This document shows positions 35,323 through 44,721 of a stretch of 64,000 nt of DNA, one piece after another. This DNA comes from Sporosarcina sp. P33 (GTDB lineage Bacteria; Bacillota; Bacilli; Bacillales_A; Planococcaceae). A model generated the notes under the pieces. The model was not told where the DNA came from and searched no databases. It saw only the letters and a list, made by a program, of their open reading frames with translations. How positions within the stretch are numbered: position 1 is the stretch's first letter; the number at the start of each line of letters is the position of its first letter. The DNA is taken from the NCBI RefSeq assembly GCF_002077155.1, contig NZ_CP015027.1:2024501-2088500 (forward strand), written 5' to 3'. The translations under genes and the position numbers were made by a program.

Positions 35323-35901
35323 ATGATTAAAACAGACAAAGTATTGGATGCAAAGGGACTTGCCTGTCCGATGCCAATTGTGAAGACGAGAAAGGTCATG
35401 AAGGATTTGGAAGGCGGCCAAGTGCTCGAAGTCCAGTCAACGGATTCAGGAACAGCCGCAGACTTACAGGCATGGGCAGAAAGTACGGGACACCAGTATG
35501 TTGGGAACGTGCAGGAAGCAGGCGTATGGCGCCACTTTTTGCGAAAAGCAGGACAGGAAGATCAGCTGCAAACTGAGTACCCAGTTACGGTGGGAAATGA
35601 TCAGCTGCTGGAACATTTGAAGAATCCCGACGCCGTACTGATTGACGTTCGGGAGGAAGCTGAATATGCTTTCTCTCACATACCCGGGGCCCTATCGATA
35701 CCGCTTGGCGAGCTGGAAGAGAGAATGACCTATCTAAGTAAAGACAGTAAGTTGTTTATCGTCTGCAGAACGGGTAACCGCAGTGATATGGCTTGCCGAA
35801 AATTAGCCGCTGCCGGATACGAATGTGTCACGAATGTGATTCCCGGCATGTCTGAATGGAAAGGTGAAACAGAAAATACAACGGGGGGTATGGATAAATG
35901 A
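35323..35901 (+). CDS. TusA-rhodanese fusion sulfurtransferase
   Basis: A 192-residue two-domain protein. Residues 1-75 are a TusA domain with the CPMP motif (Cys15); residues about 85-185 are a rhodanese domain with the active-site loop CRTGNRS (Cys148). Both cysteines can carry persulfide, so the protein likely passes sulfur within one chain. CGGAGGG precedes the ATG. The stop overlaps the start of the dioxygenase gene (ATGA). Corresponds in content to part of the staphylococcal CstA. Confidence 0.93.
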   Translation: MIKTDKVLDAKGLACPMPIVKTRKVMKDLEGGQVLEVQSTDSGTAADLQAWAESTGHQYVGNVQEAGVWRHFLRKAGQEDQLQTEYPVTVGNDQLLEHLKNPDAVLIDVREEAEYAFSHIPGALSIPLGELEERMTYLSKDSKLFIVCRTGNRSDMACRKLAAAGYECVTNVIPGMSEWKGETENTTGGMDK

Positions 35902-37019
35902 GAACCATTCAATCGAGTGAAGTTGCGAAAAAAGTGATTGCGAAGGAACCGCTATTCATTCTGGATGTCCGGAATACAGATGCATTCGAGGATTGGAAGA
36001 TTGAAGGAGAACAAGTGCGCCACTTGAACGTGCCCTATTTTGAATTACTGGACGGTATCGAAGAGATTGCGGACCAGCTGCCAAAAGATGAAGAGATTTT
36101 AGTTGTCTGTGCAAAAGAAGGTTCGTCCGTCATGGTAGCAGAAATTCTTCAGGAAGAAGGATACAACGCGGGGTATTTGGAAGGCGGGATGAAAGCTTGG
36201 AGCGAGTACTTGGAGCCGGTGAAGATTGCTGATTTGAAATCAGGCGGCGAGCTCTATCAATTTGTCCGTCTCGGTAAAGGGTGTCTGTCTTACATGGTCA
36301 TTTCCGGCGGAGAAGCAGCCATTATTGATGCAACACGCATGACAGACGTTTTCATAGATTTTGCCGAACAAAAAGGCGTTAAAATAACCCATGTACTGGA
36401 TACACATCTGCACGCGGATCATATTTCCGGCGGCCGTCATATAGCACAAGCTGCGGGCGCTGTGTATTGGCTGCCGCCAAAAGACGCAGAAGAAGTGATA
36501 TTTGAATATGCTGCATTAGAAGGCGGCACATCGATTCAGATCGGCGAAACGAACATCGATATCCAAGCGCTTTATTCTCCCGGACACACAATCGGTTCGA
36601 CTTCATTCATTGTAGATGACAGCTATTTGATGACGGGAGATATCCTGTTCATCGATTCTATAGGCCGTCCTGATTTGGCTGGATTGGCAGACGACTGGGT
36701 GGGAGATCTGCGCGAATCTTTGTATAGCCGCTATCAAAAGTTGTCAGAAGATCTGACGGTGCTGCCCGCTCACTTCATGATTATCGAAGAGTTGAATGAG
36801 GACGGCAGTGTTGCTGAGAAGCTCGGTGTATTATATGAGCGTAACCACGGGTTGAATATTGAAGACGAAGAGCAGTTCAGAGAACTCGTGACAGGCGACT
36901 TGCCTCCGCAGCCAAATGCTTATCAGGAAATCCGCCAGACGAATATGGGTAAGATTCAGCCGGATGAAGAGACGCAGCGTGAAATGGAAATCGGTCCGAA
37001 CCGCTGTGCAGTACGATAA
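35898..37019 (+). CDS. Rhodanese-persulfide dioxygenase fusion
   Basis: A 373-residue enzyme. Residues 1-108 are a rhodanese domain with Cys71 in the loop CAKEGSS; residues about 115-373 are a metallo-beta-lactamase-fold persulfide dioxygenase with the iron-binding THLHADH motif (169-175) and [11 protein letters not shown]. It should oxidise glutathione-like or CoA/bacillithiol persulfide to sulfite. The domain order, rhodanese first, differs from staphylococcal CstB, where the dioxygenase comes first. It ends in NRCAVR, whose cysteine may be relevant. Translationally coupled to the preceding gene. Confidence 0.93.
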   Translation: MRTIQSSEVAKKVIAKEPLFILDVRNTDAFEDWKIEGEQVRHLNVPYFELLDGIEEIADQLPKDEEILVVCAKEGSSVMVAEILQEEGYNAGYLEGGMKAWSEYLEPVKIADLKSGGELYQFVRLGKGCLSYMVISGGEAAIIDATRMTDVFIDFAEQKGVKITHVLDTHLHADHISGGRHIAQAAGAVYWLPPKDAEEVIFEYAALEGGTSIQIGETNIDIQALYSPGHTIGSTSFIVDDSYLMTGDILFIDSIGRPDLAGLADDWVGDLRESLYSRYQKLSEDLTVLPAHFMIIEELNEDGSVAEKLGVLYERNHGLNIEDEEQFRELVTGDLPPQPNAYQEIRQTNMGKIQPDEETQREMEIGPNRCAVR

Positions 37020-37099
37020 TCCGCTGATTAGTATAACGATGATACTTTCTTCTGAGACAGACTGCACTATAAAAACACAAATAAAAGGAGAAGATAGAT

Positions 37100-37327
37100 A
37101 TGAATTCAACAAAATTTTTAGACGCTAAAGGCCTGGCATGCCCAATGCCAATCGTACGTGCGAGGAAAGCAATGAAAGATCTGCAGATGGGAGATATCCT
37201 GGAAATTCATACAACTGACAAAGGTTCGGTGGCCGATCTGACAGCGTGGGCTGCGGCAGGCAATCACGAAATAAAGGATCAGAAGCAAGAGTCTGATATC
37301 TTTAAGTTCTGGATTCAAAAAGGGTAA
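37100..37327 (+). CDS. TusA family sulfur carrier
   Basis: A 75-residue single-domain TusA protein with the CPMP motif (Cys14). It resembles the TusA half of the fusion encoded at 35323 (both start with a variant of [14 protein letters not shown]), so one probably arose from the other by duplication. AAAGGAGAAG lies before the ATG. It belongs to the sulfur operon and should act as a mobile sulfur carrier. Confidence 0.93.
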   Translation: MNSTKFLDAKGLACPMPIVRARKAMKDLQMGDILEIHTTDKGSVADLTAWAAAGNHEIKDQKQESDIFKFWIQKG

Positions 37328-37384
37328 ACTTAAAACAGAGGGAATGATTACCTCCCTCTTTCATAAGGGAGAAGGGAGGACATC

Positions 37385-38161
37385 ATGACTATTTCATTTA
37401 TTATCACTATCTTCCTCATCGGATTCGTCGGCTCGTTTCTTTCAGGCATGATGGGAATCGGCGGCGCAATAGTCAAGTACCCCATGCTGCTGTTTATCCC
37501 GGCGCTGTTGGGATTCACCGCATTTACACCGCACGAGGTATCGGGGATCACTGCAGTGGAAGTATTCTTCGCTTCGCTTTCGGGCGTCTGGGCATACCGC
37601 AAAAGCAATCTGATTTTGAAGCCGCTTGTTCTGTATATGGGAATCAGCGTCCTGGCCGGCAGTGCGCTCGGAGGATTAGGCTCCAGTCTGTTATCGGAAG
37701 CTGCCGTGAATATCGTCTACGGTGTTCTCGCGGTAATGGCGGCAATCATGATGTTTGTTCCGAAAAAGGGGCTAGATGATATACCGATTGAAGATATTAC
37801 ATTTAATCGTTTGGTCGCTTCCGGTGCGGCGTTCATTGTTGGTCTCGCGGCAGGAATTGTCGGGGCTGGCGGGGCTTTCATTATGGTGCCGGTCATGCTG
37901 GTGATCTTAAAGATCCCGACGCGCGTCACAATTGCCACGTCACTGGCCATTACGCTGCTGTCATCAGTCGGGTCTGCCAGCGGGAAGCTGTTCACGGGGC
38001 AGGTGCCGTATGGTCCCGCGCTTGTGATGATCGCCGCCAGTGTCATTGCTGCTCCAATCGGTGTAAAAGCGAGCCGCAAAGTCAACACGAAAGTACTGCA
38101 AGGCATCCTCGCAGTGTTGATTGTTATTTCTGCTGTGAAGATTTGGTGGGATATCTTTTAG
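37385..38161 (+). CDS. TauE/SafE family anion exporter
   Basis: A 258-residue membrane protein with seven to eight helices and the TauE repeats (GSFLSGMMGIGGAIVKYP in the first, AAGIVGAGGAFIMVPVM in the second). In cst loci this family exports sulfite or a related sulfur anion, the product of the neighbouring dioxygenase. AAGGGAGG precedes the ATG. It closes the operon, and a terminator follows. Confidence 0.92.
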   Translation: MTISFIITIFLIGFVGSFLSGMMGIGGAIVKYPMLLFIPALLGFTAFTPHEVSGITAVEVFFASLSGVWAYRKSNLILKPLVLYMGISVLAGSALGGLGSSLLSEAAVNIVYGVLAVMAAIMMFVPKKGLDDIPIEDITFNRLVASGAAFIVGLAAGIVGAGGAFIMVPVMLVILKIPTRVTIATSLAITLLSSVGSASGKLFTGQVPYGPALVMIAASVIAAPIGVKASRKVNTKVLQGILAVLIVISAVKIWWDIF

Positions 38162-38183
38162 TAGGGCCTATAATGAAAGTGCA

Positions 38184-38231
38184 AGCGCCGGAGCATGGGA
38201 CAACACCCCTGCTCCGGTGCTTTTCTTTTTG
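38184..38231 (+). terminator. Terminator of the sulfur operon
   Basis: The hairpin GCgCCGGAGCatGGG...CCCctGCTCCGGtGC is followed by TTTTCTTTTT. Its tail merges into the first repeat unit of the tandem array. Confidence 0.85.
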
Positions 38232-40110
38232 TGCGTAATAACTGGATTACAGCGGTTGCCGTCATTGTTATAAGAGAAGCAAGACGTCATTGAAGTCACT
38301 GCGGCGCTGGCGGATGGCTACGCAATGAGCCAGACAGGGAAGGGCATCCTGTCAGTCTCATCACTTCGCCGACCGCTTGTAAGGCGCCTCCGTTTAGTTA
38401 GGGGGAATCACTTTGGCTTCTGGTTTTGGAAAGGTGATGGGCAAATGCTGTGCAGGCGGTTTTGGTTTTTGTGCATCATAACTGGGTTACACCAGTTGCC
38501 ATCTTTGTAGCAGAAGAAGGGGAACGTCATTGAAGTCACTGCGGCGCTTGCGGATGGCTTCCGCAATGAGCCAGACAGGAAGTGCGCCTGTCAGTCTCAT
38601 CGCTACGCCTACCGCTTGTAAGGCGCCTCCGTTCAGTTAGGAGAAAGCGAAAAATGACACGTCTTTTGCCAAAGCGTACATCAGTCATCTAGTAGTCGCT
38701 GAACTTCTTCTCTTTTAAAAGAGTACTTAGTTTGCTTCCACTAAGCAGTGCAGGCACAACTGCGGGGTCGGCCGAAGTCATGAGCCAGCTGGCGCGCTCT
38801 TCGCCAGCTGGCTCATGACGTAAGGCAATCCCCCACGTGCCGGCGCGGGTCCTAAAAGCGGACACTTACTAACTTCAATCCACGACAACGAGTCGAGCTA
38901 CGATCCCAAAACAGAGACAGAACGGCATTGTACCCACTGCGGCGCTTGCGGATGGCTACGCAATGAGCCAGACAGGAAGATCGCCTGGCTGTCTCATCAC
39001 TTCGCCGACCGCTTGTAAGGCGCCTTCGTTTAGTTAGGGGGAAGCAAAACATGACACGTCATTTGCCAAAGCATACGCTAGTCGTCTAGTAGTCACTGCA
39101 CTTCTTCTCTTTTAAAAGAGTACTCGGTTTGCCTCCACTCAGCAGCGCAGGCACAACTGCGGGGTCGGCCGAAGTCATGAGACAACTGGCACGCACTATC
39201 GCCAGCTGGCTCATGACGAAAGGCAATCCCCCACGTGCCTGCGCGGGTCCTAAGAGCAGACACTTGCTGACTTCAATCCCCGACAACCGATCGAGCTACG
39301 ACCACAAAACTAGAGACAGAACGGCATTGAACTCACTGCGGCGCTGGCGGATGGCTACGCAATGAGCCAGACAGGAAGACCGCCTGTCTGGCTCATCGCT
39401 ACGCCTACCGCTTGTAAAGCGCCACCGTTCAGTGAGGGGGAAGCAGAATATGACACGTCTTTTGCCAAAGCATACGCCAGTCGGCAACCAGTCACTGCAC
39501 TTCTTCTCTTATAAAAAAGTAACCTGGCTTGCTCCCACACAGCAGCGCAGGTACAACTGCGGGGTCGGCCGAAGTCAGGAGACAACTGGCACGCACTTCG
39601 CCAGCTGGCTCATGACGTAAGGCAATCCCCCACGTGCCTGCGCGGGTCCTAAGAGCAGACACTTGCTGACTTCAATCCCCGACAACCGATCGAGCTACGA
39701 CCACAAAACTAGAGACAGAACGGCATTGAACTCACTGCGGCGCTGGCGGATGGCTACGCAATGAGCCAGACAGGAAGACCGCCTGGCTGTCTCATCACTT
39801 CGCCTACCGCTTGTAAGGTGCCTTCGTTCAGTTAGGGGAAGCAGAATATGACACTTCATTTGCCAAAGCAAACACCAGTCGGCAACGAGTCAATGCATTT
39901 CTTCTCTTTTAAACAACAACCTGGCTTGCTTCCACTCAGCAGCGCAGGCACAACTGCGGGGTCGGCCGAAGTCATGAGACAACTGGCGCGTTCTATCGCC
40001 AGCTGGCTCATGACGAAAGGCAATCCCCCACGTGCCTGCGCGGGTCCAAAAAGTGGACACTCACTAACTGCAAACCCCAACAAACAGTCGAGCAACGACC
40101 CAAACCAGTG
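38226..40110. repeat. Tandem array of ~240-bp and ~400-bp units, no credible gene
   Basis: Units are anchored on CATTGAAGTCACTGCGGCG-type sequence at 38288, 38528, 38936, 39325 and 39724, giving steps of 240, 408, 389 and 399 bp. Each long unit has the same order: a GAGCCAGACAGG hairpin, a CTTGTAAGGCGCC block, a TTGCCAAAGC block, TTCTCTTTTAAAAGAGTAC, AACTGCGGGGTCGGCC, a CCAGCTGGCTCATGA hairpin and CCCCCACGTGCC. The hairpin in the first long unit has 17-bp perfect arms (38778-38794 and 38802-38818); in the third unit, 39362-39375 pairs with 39383-39396. Length differences between units are not multiples of three, so the short frames in both strands are not conserved as protein. The last unit decays after about 40070. 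Confidence 0.85.
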
Positions 40111-40227
40111 CAAAAACAAACTACCCCCGGCAGAACACTTCCCCAGGAAACAAAGAACAGCATAACTCGCCTTGCCCCTGGCCTAAAGAAAATAACGCTA
40201 CTTTCTAAACATTCCATCAATAGTTCC

Positions 40228-40256
40228 TTGCAATAGCATCCGAATAGCTTTATACT
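40228..40256 (+). promoter_or_regulatory. Sigma-A promoter of the metY leader
   Basis: TTGCAA, 17 bp, TATACT, about 30 bp before the SAM riboswitch helix P1. Confidence 0.8.
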
Positions 40257-40285
40257 ATTTTTCAAGATGGAAAACGAATAGACGT

Positions 40286-40441
40286 ACTCTTATCAAGAGC
40301 GGCGGAGGGATTAGGCCCTATGATGCCCGGCAACCGGCGAAAGCAAAGGTGCTACTTCCTACAAACTCCCAGCAGTTTGGAAGATAAGGAGAAATGAGCG
40401 AAAGCATAGCCCTCTTCTTATTACGGAAGAAGGGCTTTTTG
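40286..40441 (+). ncRNA. SAM-I (S-box) riboswitch with terminator
   Basis: The hallmarks are CTTATCAAGAG (40288 onward), GGCGGAGGGA, GGCCCTATGATGCCCGGCAACC (two halves: GGCCCTATGATG, CCCGGCAACC), AAAGGTGCTACTTCC, and GGAAGATAAGGAG closing P1. A strong terminator, AGCCCTcTTCTT...AAGAAGGGCTTTTT (40407-40441), follows. High SAM should favour termination and reduce methionine-pathway expression. The controlled gene is metY, but its start lies 343 bases further on. Confidence 0.95.
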
Positions 40442-40465
40442 TATACCCGGGAGTGCTGCGCGCGT

Positions 40466-40762
40466 CCTCCAACGCCTGCCGCAGCCGGATGCCCTCTTAC
40501 GCTTTTCAGTGTCCAGCTTCAGAGGGCAGCTGCTCGGGACGTTTCGGACTGACCGCAAAGGAGAAGAGCGCTCCTTTTAGTTCAGACCTCCAACGCCTGC
40601 CGCAGCTGGATGCCCTCTTACGCTTTTCAGTGTCCAGCTTCAGAGGGCAGCTGCTCGGGGCGTTTCGGACTGACTGCAAAGGAGAAGAGCGCTCCTTTGA
40701 GTTCAGACCTCCAACGCCTGCCGCAGCTAAACGCCCTCTTACGCTTTTCGGTGTTCCATCAA
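40466..40762 (+). repeat. 121-bp tandem repeat, 2.45 copies, in the metY leader
   Basis: Copies start at 40466, 40587 and 40708 (CCTCCAACGCCTGCCGCAG) and are nearly identical; the third stops after about 55 bases. Each full copy can fold: GCCCTCT pairs with AGAGGGC across CTTTTCAGTGTCCAGCTTC. The sequence resembles the TGTCCAGCTTCAG-type dispersed repeats of Bacillaceae. It separates the riboswitch terminator from the metY start. Frames reading through it are not credible proteins, because a 121-bp step shifts the reading frame. Confidence 0.85.
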
Positions 40763-40784
40763 TACATGAAAAAGGGGAATGGTT

Positions 40785-42065
40785 ATGACGAATTTACAGC
40801 CGGAAACGATATTATTACATGGAGGACAGAAGCCGGATCCTGACACAGGCTCACGTGCTTTGCCGATTCATCGTACGACCTCTTATGTATTCAAAGACAC
40901 GGAACATGCACAGAATTTATTTGCTCTGAAAGAGGCGGGCAATATTTATACGCGTATCACTAATCCGACAGTGGCGGTATTTGAAGAGCGTGTGGCACAG
41001 CTTGAAGGCGGAACGGCAGCAGTGGCGCTGTCTTCGGGAATGGCGGCGATTGCTTTTTCCATTATGAATATTGCAGGAGCAGGCGATGAAATCGTTGCAG
41101 CAAGCAATCTGTACGGAGGTACATACAATTTATTCGTTGTCACATTACCGCGTTATGGTATTACAGTGAAGTTTGTAGATTCATCGGATCCGAAGAATTT
41201 TGAAGCAGCCATTACAGATAAAACGAAAGCGTTGTTCGCAGAAACGATCGGTAACCCGAGCCTGCAGGTCCTCGATGTAGAAGCGGTTGCGAACATCGCG
41301 CATGAGCACGGAATTCCATTGCTTGTGGATAATACGTTCCCCTCTCCTTATGGATCCAATCCCATTGAGTACGGGGCGGACGTAGTCATCCACTCGGCAA
41401 CGAAATGGATTGGCGGACATGGTACAACAATCGGCGGCGTGGCGGTCGATGCAGGGAAATTTGACTGGACGCAAGGGAAGTTCCCAGGCTTCACGGAGCC
41501 AGATGAATCCTATCATGGCCTGCGCTACGGAATCGATACTGCGGCAGCTGCATTCGCGACAAAGCTGCGTGTGCAATTGCTGAGAGACTTCGGCCCATGT
41601 CTCGCGCCTGACAGTGCATTTAACTTGCTGCAAGGACTGGAGACGCTTCACTTGCGTGTGCCGCGCCACAATGAAAATGCGCAAAAGGTTGCTGCGTTCC
41701 TGAAAGATCATCCGGCAGTAGAATGGGTGACATATACAGGGCTTGAAGACCATCCGACAGCAGAACTGGCGAATAAGCACTTGAAGAACGGCTACGGTTC
41801 GATCATCATTTTCGGCATCAAAGGCGGCCGCGATGCAGGAAGACAAGTCATCGATAACGTGGAAATCTGGTCCCATGTCGCGAACGTAGGGGATGCAAAA
41901 TCGTTAATCATTCACCCTGCTTCTACTACCCATCAGCAGCTGTCTGCAGAAGACTTGAAAAATTCCGGAGTCAGCGAAGAATTAATCCGCTTATCTGTCG
42001 GATTGGAATCGCCTGACGATATCATTGCAGATTTGAAACAAGCCATTGAAAAGGCAGTAAACTAA
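40785..42065 (+). CDS. metY: O-acetylhomoserine sulfhydrylase (homocysteine synthase)
   Basis: A 426-residue PLP enzyme of the Cys/Met metabolism family. It should convert O-acetylhomoserine and sulfide (or methanethiol) to homocysteine (or methionine). The PLP lysine is Lys207 in [31 protein letters not shown] and the long insertion around [12 protein letters not shown] mark the MetY branch. The ATG at 40785 has AAGGGGAATGG at proper distance; the ATG at 40779 abuts the site. Control by the SAM-I riboswitch upstream agrees with its pathway. Use of sulfide links it loosely to the nearby persulfide locus. Confidence 0.94.
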   Translation: MTNLQPETILLHGGQKPDPDTGSRALPIHRTTSYVFKDTEHAQNLFALKEAGNIYTRITNPTVAVFEERVAQLEGGTAAVALSSGMAAIAFSIMNIAGAGDEIVAASNLYGGTYNLFVVTLPRYGITVKFVDSSDPKNFEAAITDKTKALFAETIGNPSLQVLDVEAVANIAHEHGIPLLVDNTFPSPYGSNPIEYGADVVIHSATKWIGGHGTTIGGVAVDAGKFDWTQGKFPGFTEPDESYHGLRYGIDTAAAAFATKLRVQLLRDFGPCLAPDSAFNLLQGLETLHLRVPRHNENAQKVAAFLKDHPAVEWVTYTGLEDHPTAELANKHLKNGYGSIIIFGIKGGRDAGRQVIDNVEIWSHVANVGDAKSLIIHPASTTHQQLSAEDLKNSGVSEELIRLSVGLESPDDIIADLKQAIEKAVN

Positions 42066-42070
42066 CATAG

Positions 42071-42111
42071 AAAAGGAGCACCCTCGCATAAGCGGGGATG
42101 CTCCTTTTTTT
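42071..42111. terminator. Bidirectional terminator
   Basis: The hairpin AAAAGGAGCAcCC...GGaTGCTCCTTTTTT lies between convergent metY and the BCCT gene and overlaps the BCCT stop region. Confidence 0.9.
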
Positions 42112-43600
42112 ACGGTCTGTGTATTCGTTTTCGCTCTTCTTTCAACGATTTTAACAGTGAGGTGACCATCATAATAAGTATGATGGAGAATGGCAAGGCA
42201 GCGATAATAATGACGTTTTGCAGTGCATTCAATCCGCCTACGTACAATAAAATGATCGCGATGGAAGATTGAATGACTCCCCAGATAATCTTCAAATTAT
42301 TTGGCGGCGTCAATGAGCCGTGGGACGACTGCATGCCAAGTACAAACGTGGCGGAGTCTGCTGACGTGATGAAAAATGAAATGATCAGCAAAACCGCAAT
42401 TACTGAAATGACAAATGACCAAGGCAAATCGCTGAACATCTCGAAAATCGTCAGCTCGGCTGCGGTAGAAGCCAGATCGATGATGCCTTCTCTTTGTGTT
42501 TCAATCGCTGTCGTACCAAACGCCGCGAACCAAATTGCGCTCAATACGGTCGGCACAACCAACACCCCGATCATGAATTCCCGAATGGTCCGGCCTTTTG
42601 ATACGCGGGCAATGAACATGCCGACAAACGGCGACCAGGCGATCCACCAAGACCAATAGAATAGCGTCCAGTCATTCAGCCATGAACGGTTTTCGGGTGT
42701 CAATGGCGCAGTGCGGAAGCTCATACGGATCAGATGTTCCAAGTAGCCTCCAATAGAATCAGTAAACATATTGAATATCAATAGTGTGGGGCCTAGCGCG
42801 ATGACGAAAATTAACAGTGCCAGTGCCAGAACCATGTTCGTATTGGATAAAATTTTGATTCCTTTACCAAGTCCGCTCCATGCGGAAATCAAAAATAGTA
42901 CTGTTACAATCGCAATAATGACAAACTGTGACCAGAAGCCGATCGGGACACCAAATAAATAGTTCAATCCGGCGTTAATCTGAACAGCTCCAAATCCAAG
43001 CGATGTTGCTACGCCGAATACGGTAGCAAAAATTGAAAATATGTCTATCACTGTGCCCAGTTTTCCGTCTACACGATCGCCGAAAATCGGACGGAGTGTA
43101 GCAGAAATAAGACCGGGCTGTCCTTTACGGAACTGGAAGTATGCAAGAACCAAAGCCGTCATGCCGTAAATAGCCCACGCATGGAATCCCCAGTGGAAAA
43201 ACGTTTCGCGCATGGCTTCTTTATAAGCAGCTTTCGTTTCCGGAGCCGTCGTCGCTGGATCTACAGCATAATGCGAGAGCGGTTCTGCTGCTCCGTAGAA
43301 CACAAGTCCAATTCCCATACCGGCGGAAAACAGCATGGCAAGCCATGACAGCATTGAAAATTGCGGGCGGTCCTTATCTTTTCCTAAGCGAATTCGGCCA
43401 ATAGGGCTGAATATCAAAAATACTGAAATGAAAAACAGTATAGAGACGGTCAGTAAATAATACCAGCCGAAAGAATTTGAAATGAAATCTTTTATGATAG
43501 ATGTGACATTCTCAAAATGATCAGGCGCAATCACGCCGTACCCGACCGCGATGATGACAGCGGCGAGCGTTATATAAAATGTTATTGAAACTTTTCTCAT
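42110..43600 (-). CDS. BCCT family betaine/choline/carnitine transporter
   Basis: A 496-residue symporter with twelve predicted helices. The BCCT signature in helix 8 is FYWSWWIAWSPFVGMFIARV followed by SKGRTIREF; GMGIGLVFYGAAEPLSHY lies in helix 3. Relatives include OpuD, which takes up glycine betaine for osmoprotection. The charged tail (KSLKEERKRIHRP) is short. AAGGGGG precedes the ATG. A sigma-B-like promoter lies about 80-100 bp upstream, which supports an osmotic or general-stress role. Confidence 0.94.
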   Translation of the reverse strand: MRKVSITFYITLAAVIIAVGYGVIAPDHFENVTSIIKDFISNSFGWYYLLTVSILFFISVFLIFSPIGRIRLGKDKDRPQFSMLSWLAMLFSAGMGIGLVFYGAAEPLSHYAVDPATTAPETKAAYKEAMRETFFHWGFHAWAIYGMTALVLAYFQFRKGQPGLISATLRPIFGDRVDGKLGTVIDIFSIFATVFGVATSLGFGAVQINAGLNYLFGVPIGFWSQFVIIAIVTVLFLISAWSGLGKGIKILSNTNMVLALALLIFVIALGPTLLIFNMFTDSIGGYLEHLIRMSFRTAPLTPENRSWLNDWTLFYWSWWIAWSPFVGMFIARVSKGRTIREFMIGVLVVPTVLSAIWFAAFGTTAIETQREGIIDLASTAAELTIFEMFSDLPWSFVISVIAVLLIISFFITSADSATFVLGMQSSHGSLTPPNNLKIIWGVIQSSIAIILLYVGGLNALQNVIIIAALPFSIILIMMVTSLLKSLKEERKRIHRP

Positions 43601-43678
43601 AAATCCCCCTTATTTTGGATATAGATTCTTTTGCTGCAGTTAGCCAATTAGCGAAAAATTGCACATATACACTTTACA

Positions 43679-43703
43679 GTACCCGTTTGTTGATTAGATA
43701 AAC
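43679..43703 (-). promoter_or_regulatory. Sigma-B-type promoter of the BCCT gene
   Basis: On the minus strand: GTTTAT, 13 bp, GGGTAC: five of six matches in both elements of the sigma-B consensus. Confidence 0.65.
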
Positions 43704-43890
43704 ATAAAAAGTAGTATAACTTTTTTATGGATGTCTTACAAATGAAAAGCGTAATTTTAAAAGGTTATTGGGTCATCTGTGTTATATTAAAACAAAGTTT
43801 TCTACTATCCGAGGATTATTCTTGGGCGAAAACGCAGAAAGTGAAGCCGTGCTATACTATAGAAACAATAGAAATGAGGAGGAGATTTTC

Positions 43891-44067
43891 ATGCAATATT
43901 CACAACCTAAAATGCTTCAACTCGTTAAGCAGAGCCCCGAGTTAAACAGACAATTGAAAGCTATCATGAAAGAGCATGAACTTGAGAAGAGCTTTGCCTT
44001 AAAAGCGCTTTATCATGCAGAAGTAAAGGATGGCGGCAAGCACCAGCGGGCTTATCAGGACCTGTAA
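43891..44067 (+). CDS. Small hypothetical protein, 58 residues
   Basis: A hydrophilic, probably helical protein (SPELNRQLKAIMKEHELEKS in the middle) ending in GGKHQRAYQDL. GAGGAGGAG lies 7 bases before the ATG, supporting expression. TATACT at 43853-43858 could be its -10 element. A longer frame upstream has no ribosome binding site. No known family recognised. Confidence 0.65.
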   Translation: MQYSQPKMLQLVKQSPELNRQLKAIMKEHELEKSFALKALYHAEVKDGGKHQRAYQDL

Positions 44068-44135
44068 GTTCAATTATTCCATACTGTCTGCTTTTCATGC
44101 AGAAGTGCGGGGTGCCGAATGTAAATTATGTATAG

Positions 44136-44168
44136 AAAAAGAGCAGCCGCGCCGGCTGCTCTTTTTTT
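44136..44168. terminator. Bidirectional terminator
   Basis: The hairpin AAAAAGAGCAGCCG-CGC-CGGCTGCTCTTTTTTT lies between two convergent small genes. Confidence 0.92.
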
Positions 44169-44238
44169 CGGCCGAATATAATCCGAAGTGACTTGAAATA
44201 ACACCCTATATGTACAGAGTGCCAATCTATTCACCGTT

Positions 44239-44427
44239 TTAGGAAGGATTAACAGGATAGTCACCATCTGCTTGCGCATTTTTCTTATCCTTCTTCGAGT
44301 TCGCATTATGCTTCTTCGCTGCATCATTTTGTCCGATTACATCAAAATCATCCGGACTCAGATCATAGCCGTATCCGTACTCTTCGCGCATTTTTTCATT
44401 TTGTTTGTTTTTCTTTTTATTCGGCAT
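44239..44427 (-). CDS. Small hydrophilic protein, 62 residues
   Basis: Begins MPNKKKNKQNEKMREEYGYG and continues with an acidic middle (DLSPDDFDVIGQNDAAKK) and a lysine-rich end, a composition typical of small spore or stress proteins in Bacillales, though no family is recognised. The ATG at 44427 has GGAGGTG 6 bases upstream; a longer frame starts inside that site. Confidence 0.65.
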   Translation of the reverse strand: MPNKKKNKQNEKMREEYGYGYDLSPDDFDVIGQNDAAKKHNANSKKDKKNAQADGDYPVNPS

Positions 44428-44482
44428 GAATGTCACCTCCATTATGGAAGTGTGGCTTTTTTATTGGAGAATATACGCCGGG

Positions 44483-44614
44483 TATGAGCGCTTGCGAAGG
44501 TGCTATGATCGCTTCATTGGAAATAAGATCGGTTGCGGGACAGCTGTGATCGCCTCCAGGTTATGTATGAGCGGTTCCGGGATGATTTGAGCGGCTGCGG
44601 CGCTGTATTGAGCG
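44483..44614. repeat. Seven helically phased copies of a TATGAGCG-type octamer
   Basis: TATGAGCG (44483), TATGATCG (44504), TAAGATCG (44524), TGTGATCG (44545), TATGAGCG (44566), TTTGAGCG (44586) and ATTGAGCG (44607). Steps are 21, 20, 21, 21, 20 and 21 bp, two turns of B-DNA. The DNA between the octamers is variable and GC-rich. It ends about 108 bp before the response regulator start. Confidence 0.65.
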
Positions 44615-44721
44615 CGGAGGATTCGTCCAGCAGCTTCTTAAGAATTTCTTCAGATTTATCCTCAAACTTTGTTAAGAGTTGGGTGATAGAATGTAGTTAT
44701 TGATGAGGCGGGGTGAAGGAT

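Noticed and set aside
38226-40110. CRISPR array
   Set aside because: Units are about 400 bp, repeated along their full length without unique spacers, and no cas genes are near.
38325-40165. Many short frames on both strands in the tandem array, some with matching protein segments between units
   Set aside because: Unit-to-unit indels are not multiples of three, frames are broken in the units at 38528 and 39325, and there are no good ribosome binding sites. The similarity is explained by repetition of DNA.
40453-40843. Frames over the 121-bp repeat
   Set aside because: The repeat step shifts the frame; no start signal; the region is an untranslated leader.
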